Positions 11,813 through 40,289 of a DNA stretch of 64,000 bases are shown here, piece after piece; position 1 is the stretch's first letter, and each line of letters opens with the position of its first letter. Source of the stretch: Glandiceps talaboti (lineage: Eukaryota > Hemichordata > Enteropneusta > Spengelidae); NCBI RefSeq assembly GCF_964340395.1, contig NC_135557.1:10155460-10219459 (forward strand), written 5' to 3'. Position numbers and translations under genes: made by a program. The notes below the pieces were generated by a model, which did not search any database, was not told where the DNA came from, and was given only the letters and a program-made list of their open reading frames with translations.

Positions 11813-12587
11813 ATGCTTACGTACATATATAGGTGTCAAAATATACATTCTCTTAAGCCAGAGCACATATTTATGTAGAAACGAGTAAGTTGCGGACTGT
11901 GTCGTGAAGGGGTCCGTGGTTTACAACGTTGTACACAGCAGAATATGTGGTATTATTGGCCATTTTAATAAGCTGTTGACTTAATTTGGTAATATTATTG
12001 ATCAGTCTATTGCAAGCTCACCGTTTTCTTTTGGTCTCTATTTGGCTTCTTATGTTGAGATATGCAATTAATGCTCTGTGCGTTCAAAACTGACGTGTTC
12101 TCTCGTTAACGCTGCTACATTGATCTCGTATATCCTCGTGGAATAAATGGTCGAGACTACGAATAGAAAGACAATGGTATATATTCCATTGTTTTGTGCA
12201 CACCCATGTCTAGACTGTAAGATACGTCGTGACGTTTCGCCCTCACCGGCCTCCTCTCACACGGTTGGCCGATGGTTGAGGGCGCCCCGTCACGGCGTAC
12301 CTGACAGACTAACCCATGTCGTACCTTTATTGTTACATTATTACATTATTACATTATCAATAGCTAAACTGTTTTGCAGCTGTACACACAGACGTAGGAA
12401 AACGCAATGAATTTGAATTTTACTGACAAGTACATCAGTGCCTGCATGGACCAGATCAGGTTGAATTGCACACATGACGTAATCATTCACCAGGCATGCG
12501 CACGCCGTGGAATAATACGTGACGATCATTGTGACTGACTTAGTTTGTACATCGATAATGAGTATTCAATGAGCATTCACATATATA
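11813..12587. other. Intergenic, no gene recognised
   Basis: Contains a locally GC-rich patch near 12235-12300 but no recognisable gene. GTGTCGTGAAGGGGTCCGTG near 11905 resembles, inverted, a segment near 48222-48257. Confidence 0.4.
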
Positions 12588-12652
12588 AGGCCAAAAAAAA
12601 AAAAGAAATGTTTCTGGTCATGTCTTTTTTCCAAAAACGGTGCGACGACGCG

Positions 12653-12686
<34 letters not shown>

Positions 12687-13682
12687 CCCTCCCCTTCAAT
12701 GTTAATATATATACATCACACACTATTCAGTGTTCACATATCACATATAGTGTTCAGTCAGTGATCATGGGCCTGGGCCCTGGAGAATTTTCTCTTTCTT
12801 CTGAGTCGTTTTGGTTTGGTTGCATAGCAACCACAACAGGTTGGGTAGATGTTGTAAGGATAATTTGGAACGATGGGGGTCGATCAACCAAAGAGAATCT
12901 CCTAAAATGTTGACAAATTGGTCGCCAAGTGATCTGCTGTTATAATCCCATCCGAGGTTCTGTCCCTGCAACCATCGTATCATATCATTGTGCAGTTTAA
13001 AACGTGCGTTTGGTTGGTCAAGCTGTCGTTGTTTTGGCCACGTTTTTTTTTTCTAGCACCACCCATCAACAGTTGAAATGCATTCTGCACTGGTACTGGT
13101 CTCGACTCTTTCTGAACATCACCAGTTAAATTAAAGGTGATAAACTTTCCAAACTCGATGACCGCAGACATTGTCACTGATAATGGTATCGTTTGAAACT
13201 GGCCGGTGATTGACGTACTCACGCTACTTTCCATGGGAAAGTCAGCATACGCTGGCTCCAGTACAATTCTATCTCCAGTATTCAGAACACCCCTGCTCAA
13301 GTCATGGAACAGCCTTAGTAAGGTCACATTTGGCGATGCATCGACAAGGCCAAACGTAATCTGAACTGAGATTAACATGTCAATAGGTACGTGATGAATT
13401 AGGTCTGACAGCCATTTTGGGTAATACTTGTACCCTGCAATATTAAACATTCCCTAACACCCGTGCGCGATGTGTGTGCATTCATCTTGATGAGTGATGA
13501 ACTGTGGGTAGAATGTTATGAGAAAGGGGTATGAAGCCCGCCACCAGTGGCCATTTTAAATTTTTGAACAAGCTCAAAAAGCTAGCTTGCCGCCACTGAG
13601 ATCGGGAAAAAAAGGAGTGACGCGCTGGTGTTGAAGTGACGCGCGCGCTGACCAGAAACATTTCTTCTTCTTTTTTTGGCCT
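12588..13682. mobile_element. 1.1-kb TIR DNA-transposon-like element with an internal coding relic
   Basis: The left end (12588-12620) begins AGGCC, has an A-rich run, and ends GAAATGTTTCTGGTCA. The right end (13649-13682) is its inverse, TGACCAGAAACATTTC.., a pyrimidine-rich run, then GGCCT. The 33-34-bp inverted repeats differ mainly in the A-run. Target-site duplication is unclear. Between them lie a (T)31 tract (12656-12686) and a minus-strand coding relic. The element could be a decayed DNA transposon or a host fragment caught between TIRs. Confidence 0.7.
12780..13443 (-). pseudogene. Unrecognised frameshifted coding region inside the TIR element
   Basis: On the minus strand an open frame of about 150 codons starts just after an intron-like TTTAATATTGCAG and passes through PKWLSDLIHHVPIDM, TGDRIVLEPAYADFP and VQNAFQLLMGGARKKKRG. 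It is interrupted near 13010. A second frame, offset by one base at a GTTTTAAA run, continues with LHNDMIRWLQGQNLGWDY and SLGDQFVNILGDSLWLIDPH. Both parts look like real protein, so one lost T best explains the break. I do not recognise the family. Its place between TIRs suggests a transposon-encoded protein. Confidence 0.5.
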
Positions 13683-14568
13683 AAGTGTCGAAACTAGTCA
13701 AACTAATATGGCACTGGAATCAAAACCGAGTTTTCGTTCAGGAAGAAAACCTGTCACAAGCTACCTAAAGATAAAGTCGACCACTAAGGCCTAATAAAAA
13801 AATTGTGATGTTCCGATTACGCTCAGTTTGAGAATAGGTGGGGTAAGTAGATTTTTTTATTTTATTTTATTATATATATGTTTCTGTGTGAGTGTCTAAT
13901 TCAGGTTTTCCATTGTTTTCCAAATGGTCTCTGTGTATTTCTTCCTATCAGATGTACAGCCATTACAAATTGGAAGAACAGTTTTATTTTGTCTTTTTAA
14001 GTTGATGTCAGTTTCCGCATTCACAATTTCTCATGAGACTTCACACTTTTTGCAATTGTAATTTTTTTTCGAATACGTTAACAAAGGTTTAGGGTCGGCA
14101 GTGAAAAACTAGGTGGAGTCGGATAACCGGAATCAAAGAATATAGGCCTAATATACATCAACAATGTCTTTGTATTTGTAACTAAACATTCTTAGCGAAT
14201 TTATATCTGTTTGCTTCATGAAAAAAAACCGTCCCAGTTGCTCGCCACTATAAGTTTAATATTTACCATCCTTTCACCTCTGTGTTCGTATGGTAATGAT
14301 TTTGTAGTTTTCGTGATCCAGGCACTATGTAATAAATATATCCAGTCACTCAGGTCAGAGGTCAATATGTGAGACGTGAGATAAGAAGTGTATTGAAACC
14401 AAATTGCAACAATTTTCCTGGGTTTTTTGATAAGTCGATAAAGCAGGAACACAACTTCATATCTCATGTACAACAATGACTTCCTGGTTCAATGAACTTC
14501 CTCGTGTGAAAATCATATTGACTAGTATTGTGAATCTAGCCTAGAGGCTTTCCTTGCCATGGGTTTGA
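13683..14568. other. Intergenic, no gene recognised
   Basis: AT-rich unique sequence without domain-like open frames. Confidence 0.5.
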
Positions 14569-14935
14569 TTCTCCTTCCACACGTCTAGTGGAATGGAATG
14601 GAATGTATACACTATCTAACAATTTTATAAACTAGACCATATACGTACAAATATTATAATACGCAACATTGACAGCATTTGTAATTGGCTAATACATTTA
14701 TTATTACACAGTTACTCATTAATATTCAATTAGTGCAATTGTGTGTGACATGCAAATAATGTTTACTCCAATCTTCACCTGAAAGTAAGTCATCTGAAGA
14801 TGCGATAAAGCCAGAAATTTATATTAATGTTTCGATTGGATTTATATACAGCTATTGTTGCTAATTTAATTATTTCAACGGAATATGCATGTATGTTTAG
14901 AGTCATCCACTTCACTAGACGTGGAAGGATCACCA
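14569..14935. mobile_element. Short TIR element with CCTTCCACGTCTAGTG ends
   Basis: CTCCTTCCACACGTCTAGTGGAA at the left is inverted as CCACTTCACTAGACGTGGAAGGA at the right, about 365 bp apart. A related right-hand end, TTCCAGTAGACGTGGAGAAGGAT, lies near 62263-62285 and is followed by similar sequence (CTCTAGACTTCATAG), so this is a dispersed family. It is non-coding and not classified. Confidence 0.5.
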
Positions 14936-16396
14936 ACGCCACATATAGCATCTAGACTACTATGAACCTGTAAACAGTAACTCTGTAGACTGTATATAGG
15001 AAAATAACCCCCGCACCCCCACCCCCACCCCCATTCCCGTTATTATGCTATTGATGATGCATTTCCTGCGTCACCAGTCAAGTTGCTTGGAGTATCATAT
15101 TACCGCAGTTTATATTAATGAGTACCCGGAACTGACTCTCTTTAGAGATGGAACGGCGCTACAATCACGGTCAGTTCTTACTCGGACTGCTGGCCATCTA
15201 CATGTTGATACACGTACACGTACATTAGGAGAATGGTGATGAAGTTATCCTGCCATAATGTGTCGCTGTAGATGTGTCGTCACCCCCGTGATTTTCTTAA
15301 TGTACATCACCATTTATACCAACCTTGCCAGTGGGCGAGAAACGGAGTGTAAAGTAAGTCGAGCATTTGTTGTCAGCGTAAACTCGGTCGTCTGTTCTGC
15401 CAGGAAGTAGAAATTGTAGTGTTATGAACTGATCGTTCTTACAATTTGTGCATTCAGCGACCGTTATATACTAACGGTATTAAGGGAGGGACCCGCTATA
15501 ATTACTGTAAATATAATTGTAGATTGTACGTCGATGTATACACGCCTTTGACAGGACATTGGTTGTTTGACTCCCACTGCACTCTTTCGTCTGTCACTAC
15601 ATCCATGGATATAATCGAGTATATTGTTTCTATTGGGGTCAAGGGTCATTGGAACACAGTCAAGTTATGAACAACAGAAGCAATACCGGGCGAAAATTGT
15701 GATTTTCATTTATTTTGTGACGTGATACAAGGATAATTGTCTGCATTTAATGACATACGGTAACATCACCGATATAATAAACACTCTTTCGGGGCCTCCA
15801 TAAACGTAAACAGTTCTCCATATACGTTAGTTTGACTTACGCAATGCTTATAGTCTGTCGTGTTTCCGACTGTAAACCATCTACTGCTAGTGCTTCATAA
15901 AAATGGTTTAAAAGCTCAGAAAAAGTAGGCTTTCAGTGAATATATACACCCAACTTAAACAAAACAACAGTGAGTCATCGTATCTTAAAAACTCGTGACC
16001 TTGATCTAGTTTCCTTCTTGTCTGCTTCCTTCTAAAAAATACAAGGAAGTCTGATATTTGATACCATCAAGGCCCCGGGATAAAGTAGTGAACGTTGCTC
16101 TGCACGTTTCCAAATTTATCAGAAAGGTTTGGTGTTGACCTTCCTTGAAGGGGATATATGCAAATATAAATAAAACTATCGATTTTAAAGCTGCACTAAC
16201 TTTGACTTGGGAATAAGTATTCGATCAGACAACCAACAATACATTTACCGTGAAAGTTGTAAAATACCATTAATTAGACATTGTACATGTCAATTAGTGA
16301 TCTGTTTTTTTTTATCTATAAGTAGTACAGTTGTTAGATGAAATCGTGAGTCACAAGGGTGCTGATGTTTTGGGTGCATATATTCAAAAACGTAAT
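14936..16396. other. Intergenic, no gene recognised
   Basis: Holds a C-rich run (15009-15033; four or more CCC blocks, G-quadruplex capable on the minus strand) and otherwise unique sequence. A segment near 16271-16300 (TAATTAGACATTGTACATGTCAATTA) recurs near 55471-55492, a further small dispersed repeat. Confidence 0.5.

Positions 16397-16470
<74 letters not shown>
16397..16470. repeat. (TA)n microsatellite
   Basis: About 70 bp of uninterrupted TA dinucleotides. Confidence 0.98.
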
Positions 16471-16473
<3 letters not shown>

Positions 16474-16574
16474 ATGTTGTTCGATACGATATGATGTACT
16501 GCTAAACAAATATAATTCACCCATACGACATTCAATACACAGAACAATACTATGAGTAAGTCATGATCACTGTA

Positions 16575-17460
16575 TCTAACTACACAGCTTCAAAAAAACG
16601 TTCCAGCTAGCGAGTGTACCTTTAAACATAACATTATCGATTAATGTCTGGTGTAAGCAAACATGTCTCCAGAAAGGAAGTGTTTGAAAAAGCTGCACCT
16701 TTCTACAATGATGCCCTAAAAAACAGCGGCTATAAGGAAAATTTATATGGAGACACCACACATAGGGAAGAGAAATAACAGACAAAGAAACATCATTATG
16801 GTTTAATCCGCCATTCAACAAGAGTGTTAAATCTAACATCGGCAAGATATTTCTCCGTCTTATTGAGAGGCATTTCCCCCCCCCCCCCCAAACACTAAAC
16901 TACATAAGATCTTCAACAAAGGAAATCTGAAGTTAAGTTACAGTTCCATGCCGAACATGTCGAGTATTGTGAAAACACACAACAAGTCAGTCAGAACAGA
17001 CCATACACAGAAACCTAATAAATCCTGCAGCTGTAGAGATCGCAAACAGTGTCCACTCAACGGCAACTGCCTATCAACCAACGTAATATACAGGGCACAA
17101 GTCACACCAGATAACAACAACACAAAACTATACTTTAAACACATTTAAACAACTATTCTCAAACCACAAACACACATTTACTCATAAGAAGTTACAGTAC
17201 AGCACAGAGCTATCCAAACAAGTTTGGAATTTGAAGGAAAGGAACCAACCATATAATATCAGGTGGGATATCATCACCCAAGCGGCTGCTTACACAAGTG
17301 AGACGAAACGTTGTAACCTCTGTTTAACTGAGAAACATTGTATAAATCAATGCTGAAAAGAGTGTGTTACTGTACAAAAAATCCGAACTGGTCTCAAAAT
17401 GTCGCCATGAAGGCAAATACTCGCTCGCCAACTACAGAAGTAAATCCCCGTAAGGAATAG
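16575..17460 (+). mobile_element. Degenerate Penelope-like retroelement, C-terminal part
   Basis: Read across frameshifts and stops, the plus strand gives PLE-like blocks in order: [35 protein letters not shown] and [20 protein letters not shown] (reverse-transcriptase thumb and linker region); KPNKSCSCRDRKQCPLNGNC with STNVIYRAQV (start of the GIY-YIG endonuclease); and RWDIITQAAAYTSETKRCNL with CLTEKHCI near the C-terminus. The RT catalytic region is missing and the frame is broken many times, also by a C-run near 16870. PLEs copy themselves by target-primed reverse transcription with an RT and GIY-YIG nuclease. This copy is dead. Hammerhead-like motifs follow at 17539 and 17780-17869. Confidence 0.75.
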
Positions 17461-17538
17461 TTTAGTCCGACCATCTTATAACGCAATATATACATACAAA
17501 CATTAAGTGTATGTACCGATTTTGACAATCACAATTTA

Positions 17539-17580
17539 GTTGTCTGATGATCGCTCGAAGCGTGAAACTCTGAAACATCC
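17539..17580 (+). ncRNA. Hammerhead-ribozyme-like motif, partly decayed
   Basis: GTTGT-CTGATGA-TCGC..GCGT-GAAAC has the hammerhead core (CTGATGA and GAAA) with stem II capable of three GC pairs. The helix III return strand and the cleavage-side helix I strand are degraded (TGAAACATCC where the copy at 17827 has GAGTTACAAC). PLEs are known to carry short type I hammerheads in their terminal repeats, and this lies just 3' of the PLE coding relic. Confidence 0.6.
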
Positions 17581-17588
17581 TTATTCTT

Positions 17589-17592
<4 letters not shown>

Positions 17593-17646
<54 letters not shown>

Positions 17647-17647
17647 C

Positions 17648-17688
<41 letters not shown>
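17593..17688. repeat. Two (AT)n tracts
   Basis: Two pure AT dinucleotide tracts separated by AGAACCAA. Confidence 0.98.
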
Positions 17689-17779
17689 CTCGGTGAGTAT
17701 CAATCTGCTAAGACAGTGCTCTAAACCGCAGTGACGTGGCAGAGCGCAATAGTTTTGGTAGTTCTGGAACTCTTTCTTG

Positions 17780-17822
17780 GTTGTAACTCGGAGTTTCACG
17801 CATAGTGCAATCATCAGACAAC
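17780..17822 (-). ncRNA. Hammerhead ribozyme motif, left arm of the palindrome
   Basis: The mirror of the motif at 17827-17869 on the minus strand: GTTGT-CTGATGA-TTGC-ACTAT-GCGT-GAAAC..GAGTT-ACAAC. All core bases are present. One base change turns a stem II C-G pair into a wobble. Confidence 0.65.
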
Positions 17823-17826
17823 AGAT

Positions 17827-17869
17827 GTTGTCTGATGATCGCACTATGCGTGAAACTCCGAGTTACAAC
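17827..17869 (+). ncRNA. Type I hammerhead ribozyme motif (PLE-type)
   Basis: All parts are visible. The helix I 5' strand is GTTGT (17827-17831) and the core is CTGATGA (17832-17838). Stem II is C40-G50, G41-C49 and C42-G48 (numbers are the last two digits of 178xx) around a 5-nt loop, with an unpaired T-T at its base. GAAA is at 17852-17855. Helix III is ACT/AGT (3 bp, 3-nt loop), with a GTT cleavage triplet ending at 17864. The helix I 3' strand is ACAAC (17865-17869), perfectly paired with GTTGT. A very short helix III is typical of PLE hammerheads, which are thought to work as dimers. The T-T at the stem II base may weaken it. Activity is inferred, not shown. Confidence 0.7.
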
Positions 17870-17900
17870 CAAGAAAGAGTTCCAGAACTACCAAAACTAT

Positions 17901-18456
17901 ATATATATATATTTAAAATTCCACATACATGACAAACTACAAAGGGGGGTAGTCTATACTACGATTTGCAAAAAACATTGAAGAATTGTGAAAAGGTTCG
18001 ATTCTCCAACTCTCACATTACGATAGAACTTTCTCTGAAATTTCCTCAATCATACACACCATGCATGCTACTCGTCTCACCACCCCAATTTGGAAAAGAA
18101 ACATTCATTTATTGCACCTAGCTGACAATCATCGAGAGTACACTATACGGATCATTAGCTATTATTCCCCGTATTGGATATTGTTATTCATTCAGCCAAA
18201 ACAAAGTGACCTAAGGGGCTCTTCCACCATAAGCTGGCCTGAATCGACGGGTGGCCATGATAGATGCAGACGACATCGATTGACCGTCAAATACTTTTCT
18301 CATTCAGGGCCAATCGTAGGCATGGAGACGGTGCGAACTTGCAATTTTTGCACTGTTATTTGTAATGTTTAGACATATCTGACTCTAAATTTGCATTATG
18401 TACATACTGGTGTGATGTAACACCTGACAATGTATTGATACTTACCTTCCCTACAG
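17901..18456. other. Sequence upstream of the first receptor exon seen
   Basis: No signal-peptide-like first exon could be placed with confidence here. The start of the receptor gene may lie within this or the preceding repeat-rich region. Confidence 0.4.
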
Positions 18457-30050
<11,594 letters not shown>

Positions 30051-30384
30051 TGGTTTATCCACGAAATTACAAATAATATGATATCAAGTCCCACCATCTG
30101 TAATATCTTATGGTATAGTCTAAAATGCACAGAAAGAGCTGGAGATGCACAACCTTTTCCTAAATACGAGCTCGAGTGACGGCTATAAACTTGCCTTGTG
30201 AACACGTGGGGAATGGGAAACGTTGATGTTGTTACTGACGATTCGGTTTATCCTTGTATGTAGAGTAGATATGTATGCTTGGTAGTATTTGTAACTTTGT
30301 TGTCAGTTTTCTATTACACTAGAGATATATTCGGTCTAAATACATTGAACTGAGAAATTGCTTGATAATGGTATATCCTAACAT

Positions 30385-30660
30385 TTCAGCTGGGCCCTTG
30401 GGCTCGACTATTGGGCTGGGCCGTTGGGCCCGTGTATTGGGCTTGGGCTGGACTCTTGGACTGGGCTATGGACAGGGCCGTCGGACTGGCTTCTTGGGAT
30501 GCAACGCTGGGTTAGGCTGAGCGTTGTATTGGGCTGTTGGGCAGGGCAGTTGATATCGTTCACTTTTGATGGATGGACTCTTTGGCTGGGCCATTGAATT
30601 AAGCTCTTGCATGCCTTAGTTTTTTTGGTCTGGGCCGTTGGGTTGGGCTCTTGGAAAATC
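30385..30660. repeat. Degenerate GGGCYNTTGGGCTGG tandem repeat
   Basis: Downstream of the receptor stop codon are many imperfect TTGGGCTGGGC / CTTGGACTGGGC units, with many GGG runs on the plus strand. It may lie in the 3' UTR. It is G-quadruplex capable if transcribed. Confidence 0.7.
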
Positions 30661-31349
30661 AGATGATAAAATTAGCCTACAGCAAGATTTGTTTTCATTC
30701 TGTCTTTCTGAGGCTCACGTTTAGGGATTGTCCATTTTGTATTGGGTGTGCTGGAAAATGTGCCCGTATACTGACATTACACTATGTCTGAAATTATTCA
30801 TATTAATCGAATCACAATGTTTTCCATATTGCATAAAAAGGCTGAGTATATGTAAAAATCAGTGTTAGCCTGAAGGATCTAGTCGATCTTGCCGCTTATA
30901 TAATACACTCAACCCGACTGCTATAAGCCGACCCAACGACTGGACCTTCCAGATTATAAATAACGACATGGTGTGAAATCATTTGAGTTTACTTTCACAT
31001 TGTACTGACAAATATAATTATATCATCTTCTGAGGAATAAATATTTGTACTCGATCTCAGATTGTATTGATACCATACTTTAAGAAAGATTGGGTTCTAT
31101 ATCTGAAAGTGACACTGTTAATATTAATCGATACCTTAGTCCCAGAGTTTTTATGCACGGGCGTTCCTGGTGCTATGCGAAAGAAATATTCAATACGAAA
31201 GAGAATTTTGAATATTCGTTCTTTGCCCTTGAACTATTAAATATGAGAATCTTTTTGTCTTGGAAGAGGCGTTGTCTAAATTGGGAACACAACAGTTGGA
31301 TGGTATTTTACATTTGCTTTTCACAGAAGCGAGCCAAAGCTATTAAATG
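30661..31349. other. Spacer between receptor gene and methyltransferase array
   Basis: Unique AT-rich sequence, with an AATAAA near 31037 that could serve as a distal poly(A) signal of the receptor gene. No other gene recognised. Confidence 0.4.
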
Positions 31350-32055
31350 AACTATCAAGATCAGTGAGCCTGATAGACACCATAAAGATAACACACAAAG
31401 ATCACTTACACTGTATGGGCTCTGCATTTTAATAGTTAATGATATAAACAGTAACAGCATGCATACTACTGCAAACAACATCCATGGTCAGCAGCCAGTG
31501 AAAGTTGGGAGAATTTGTTTAAGTTTAAACACATACTCCTAAAATTGCTAGCCTCTAGCCCTAAAATTGAAACAAAATATGCAGGATAACTGTTTCATAC
31601 AGTATATTGACTGCATTTTTAGATACACATGTAATATGGGAATAGGGTTATTTTGGGTGATTTGTTCAAACTAGTGGATTAGCTAAGGTAAAGCATATCA
31701 AGGAAGACCTGAGTTATGTCATTTTGTCTTCAGTAATAAGGTTATTAACCCAAACCTAAAACTTACTACATTTTTAACACTGCTTAGTTCTGTGTTAATT
31801 GATACTTTGCTTAAAGTAAAGTACACCTCGGACATAAAAATCATCCACTTTTGCTTTCGTTACATTTGCAAGTTCTTAGTAGATGTAAAATAATGTCGAC
31901 ATTAACACAGTTTAGCATCCAAGATGGCCAACAAATAGCGCATATAAACGCTATGATTGTTGGAGTGGTGAGATTTTAGTAACTGTAATTTTCATGGAAT
32001 TTGGTGCCCTAGGTGAATTCAACATTAAGCTACCACTTTTGATGTGGACACCCAG

Positions 32056-37047
<4,992 letters not shown>

Positions 37048-37384
37048 GGCGAAGAACTTCACAGTCACTGGTATTCTGAGAATAACCTTATTTGATCAAT
37101 GCCGCTCGCAAGTGTACGTGGACTATGGGAACAGCGACACCAACGGTCAGAATATGGATGACTATTCCATTTTCACATGAGGACATTAATACAAAGTTTT
37201 GTTCATTATTAGCATGATTAGCTAACACGTTACTCGATCAGCCGGTCTAGTGATAGATGTGCTTAAAATTAAATGGTTACGCCCATACTCTAACCGTTGA
37301 TGGCGCTCTTTACAATAAAGAAACTTCAATGCAGACTAGTTTGCATAATTAACATTATAATCAATGTAATTGCCTAGTAAATTG

Positions 37385-37422
<38 letters not shown>

Positions 37423-37813
37423 TTGGGAAAAAATAATTGACTATTTAAATTTTGTTGAATTTTTAATGGGTTACAAACAAGAGCTTCTGTATGCTATTTC
37501 GCATTATTTTGTTCCAATAGAAAAACATACTAAAGTTGTTTTATCAATTAAAAATCAAAGTGAATACCAAATTCTCATCCATATGGTCACTTTTTAATGA
37601 GAAATCCTCTAAAAAAATACATCAGCAAATACCAACATGCCTAAAGCTAAACATAAACGATGAATTCAATGACAACAATTATGATTACCCGTATGCATCT
37701 GCCATAAATGCGTACAGTACTGAAATGGGTGTCGACATACTGTAGGTTGAATAAAAGAAACACACATATATCCGAATAACCGTTGGCCGTAGTTGTGTTC
37801 CAAAACAACAGAC

Positions 37814-37970
37814 CTTCATTGAATATGTGGTGTAAGCTTTCATACAGGAATCTGTTAACTTCTGGATCATGGGGATAACCATCGGGTGAGTTATAGTAGA
37901 GTTTGATATAACTGTCTGGATCAAAATGCTTGTTGTAATACTCACCTGAAGAATACCATGTTGCTGCCAT
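37814..37970 (-). CDS. Alternative or former first coding exon of gene 1
   Basis: Encodes MAATWYSSGEYYNKHFDPDS..SPDGYPHDPEVNRFLYESL.. with the same length (157 nt) and end phase as the proximal exon 1, so it could splice to exon 2. It is the orthologous type to exon 1 of genes 3 and 4. Its donor is GTCTGT, weaker than GTAAGT of the proximal exon. Either an alternative first exon or one losing function. Confidence 0.6.
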
Positions 37971-38681
37971 GTCGAAGAACTCCACAGTCCGGCTAGCGCT
38001 GGGGAAAAGAACAATAATGCTATCGACAGACGGACTTTTGCAGAGCTGTATCGACTATACCTGCAGTGGTCCAATCAGAGCCAAAGTACATTGACATATG
38101 CAAATGAAAGGGGTCCCAAGTGCATATTGGTTCGTTCTAAACTATGGTATACCATCAGTGTGTTTGTGTAAACAAATGTACATAACTTATAGTGCAGGGG
38201 CATATGGGTTTTCGTGTGAAATGCATGTTAATTTTATGAAACATATATGGTTACGTTCATTATAGGACCACATATAAAAAAATACATGTTGGCAATTTTT
38301 ATCTTCAAAATTAGTCTGAGGGGGCTAAAATAAAATTTGGCCCCAAGACCCTATTCTTAACCATTGGTTAGGCAATGAAAACCCATGAATCCATGATTCA
38401 ATCCATCATCTTTGAAACAAGTGAATATATCCATCGCCCTTTTGTAATAAAACTTGGCGAATCTCATAGGGTGAACAGATTACACTTACCTAGATCGTGG
38501 TGGTGTCTGTGGATGGGTACTCTTAGGTAGGTTTTATTTGAGTAGACGTGGTAACAAGGACAAAAATAGTTGACAAAACAACTACTTGAGTGGTAGACCT
38601 GATTGATATTTTTTTTTCAAAATTATTGCCTAGTATTAAATTGGTTTTACTGACACGAAAGAAGAGATTCAGTTGAGGTTA

Positions 38682-38934
38682 ACTATACGAAAAGTCAAAT
38701 TTACCCACCTTTACCCAACCTTTACCCTACCTGTGACCCACCTAACTACCATCTCTGTCAAGGGGTAGTACGAGACAAAGTGATACTTTTGACTTCACAG
38801 TCCCAGGGGAGAGGTCACAGGAGGTAAATTAAGTCAAAGGTTTCACTTCGTCTCATACTCACCACATTTACACATCCTCTGCTAAAGATTTACCCCAATG
38901 GAAAGACATGGTCAAATATGACATATCGTATAGT
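38682..38934. mobile_element. CACTATACG-family MITE, copy 2, nested in the TIR element
   Basis: ACTATACGAAAAGTCAAATTT at the left, inverted ATATGACATATCGTATAGT at the right. The interior is homologous to 1093-1317. Slightly longer (253 bp) and more diverged at its right end. Confidence 0.75.
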
Positions 38935-40289
38935 GAACTAAACTCTAGTGAAAGTTACAGTGGGTTGAAAATACAGCAAACTCAACTTTTACAGAAGAGG
39001 ATATGAACAATGAGTTCCAAAGCTACGTTTTATTTATTGATGTAGTAACTAATGGCTATGCAATATCATGTCTGGTAGCGCAGAATTTTTCTTTCGACAA
39101 GGCGTGAAGGAGCAGCAATGCAAAGTTTTACCTTTACTGAAGGCATCCAGTTTAAACCTGGTATAAACATATTTTTGATCAATAGCATAGCATCAATTGA
39201 ATCATAACTATACAAAGTTATGTATTCGAGTGAATAGACCCAATTATTTTTATTTAAAATTATTGTATAGTCTCTCACTCACGCCATTGTGTCGTATGCA
39301 TTGTCTACATTTCTACTAGTATAGCAACTTGGTTGGCGTTACATGTCAATTCATAGGAACAACATGAATAGACGTGTTCTCCACTGTTACATTTGATTAC
39401 GTATTTCATCGAAATTCTAAAATAAAACAGAATAAAGGACAATGTAGTATAAAATAAAGATGATAAATCCAGTATCTGAAGAATTTCTTTTATAATATTT
39501 CAAAGGAACAATATGAATATATGCATATTTAGTTTAGTTATTCAGCACGAAGGCACTCTTACATTCGATTACGCAACGAATTTCCTCTTGGTCAGTCATG
39601 AATAAAGGTTGAAAGTAACAGCAGAGACACATTCTAATGTACCACCCAACCCCAACCACCAACCCACCAGAAAATAGTATCTTAAATCAAATTTTATTGC
39701 ACTGTTAGCTATCATTCCACGTGTTTTAGTACTCAAAGAAAATCTGACATTCAAATCCTCAACGTAAACAACATGGAATGTACCCTTCTACATATTTTGG
39801 TAATTCTCATACACAAATAACCTTCATTGCTGGGAATAAGTAGTCACATGCCAACTTCATGACTAAGTCTATCTCATTTTGACACCATTGCAAAGTGGGA
39901 AATTAATAAGCACTCATGAAATGCCTTTAACAACTATTCATTTACTTTTTAACATGATATTTCTACAGAACATAGAGGGAGAACTGCATACAGAACAAAT
40001 AACAAAAACGTTCTATCTAATATTTGCATAACTTGTATGCTAATATTGAGAGGTAAAATTTCAAGTTTTGTGTAGACCTAAACTCGGACTCTATATCATG
40101 TGTAGAATGTACCTGTCCAGGATTCAATACTACATGTGTAGATACGTATTAAAACCAGATGCCAGATCTGAAAAGGAATATATTTAATGTGTGTATATAC
40201 ACTTGATAACAAGCCACACCAATACGCCGAAATTGGTCAAAAGGACATATAATTTGGCGAGGGTCGTTCTATGCAATAAATGAATGCCT

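Larger units (their letters stand above)
17749..17900. repeat. 152-bp near-perfect palindrome made of two PLE 3' segments
   Basis: The left arm (17749-17824) and right arm (17825-17900) are reverse complements with only one internal mismatch (GCAATCATC against GCGATCATC) and a mismatch at the exact centre. Each arm carries a hammerhead motif pointing outward from the centre. The right arm runs straight into an AT tract. Such a structure could extrude as a cruciform or be a trace of foldback during reverse transcription or repair. Confidence 0.9.

Noticed and set aside
16948-17148. 66-codon plus-strand frame as an independent small gene
   Set aside because: It is a fragment of a Penelope-like element polyprotein (Cys-rich linker and start of the GIY-YIG domain).
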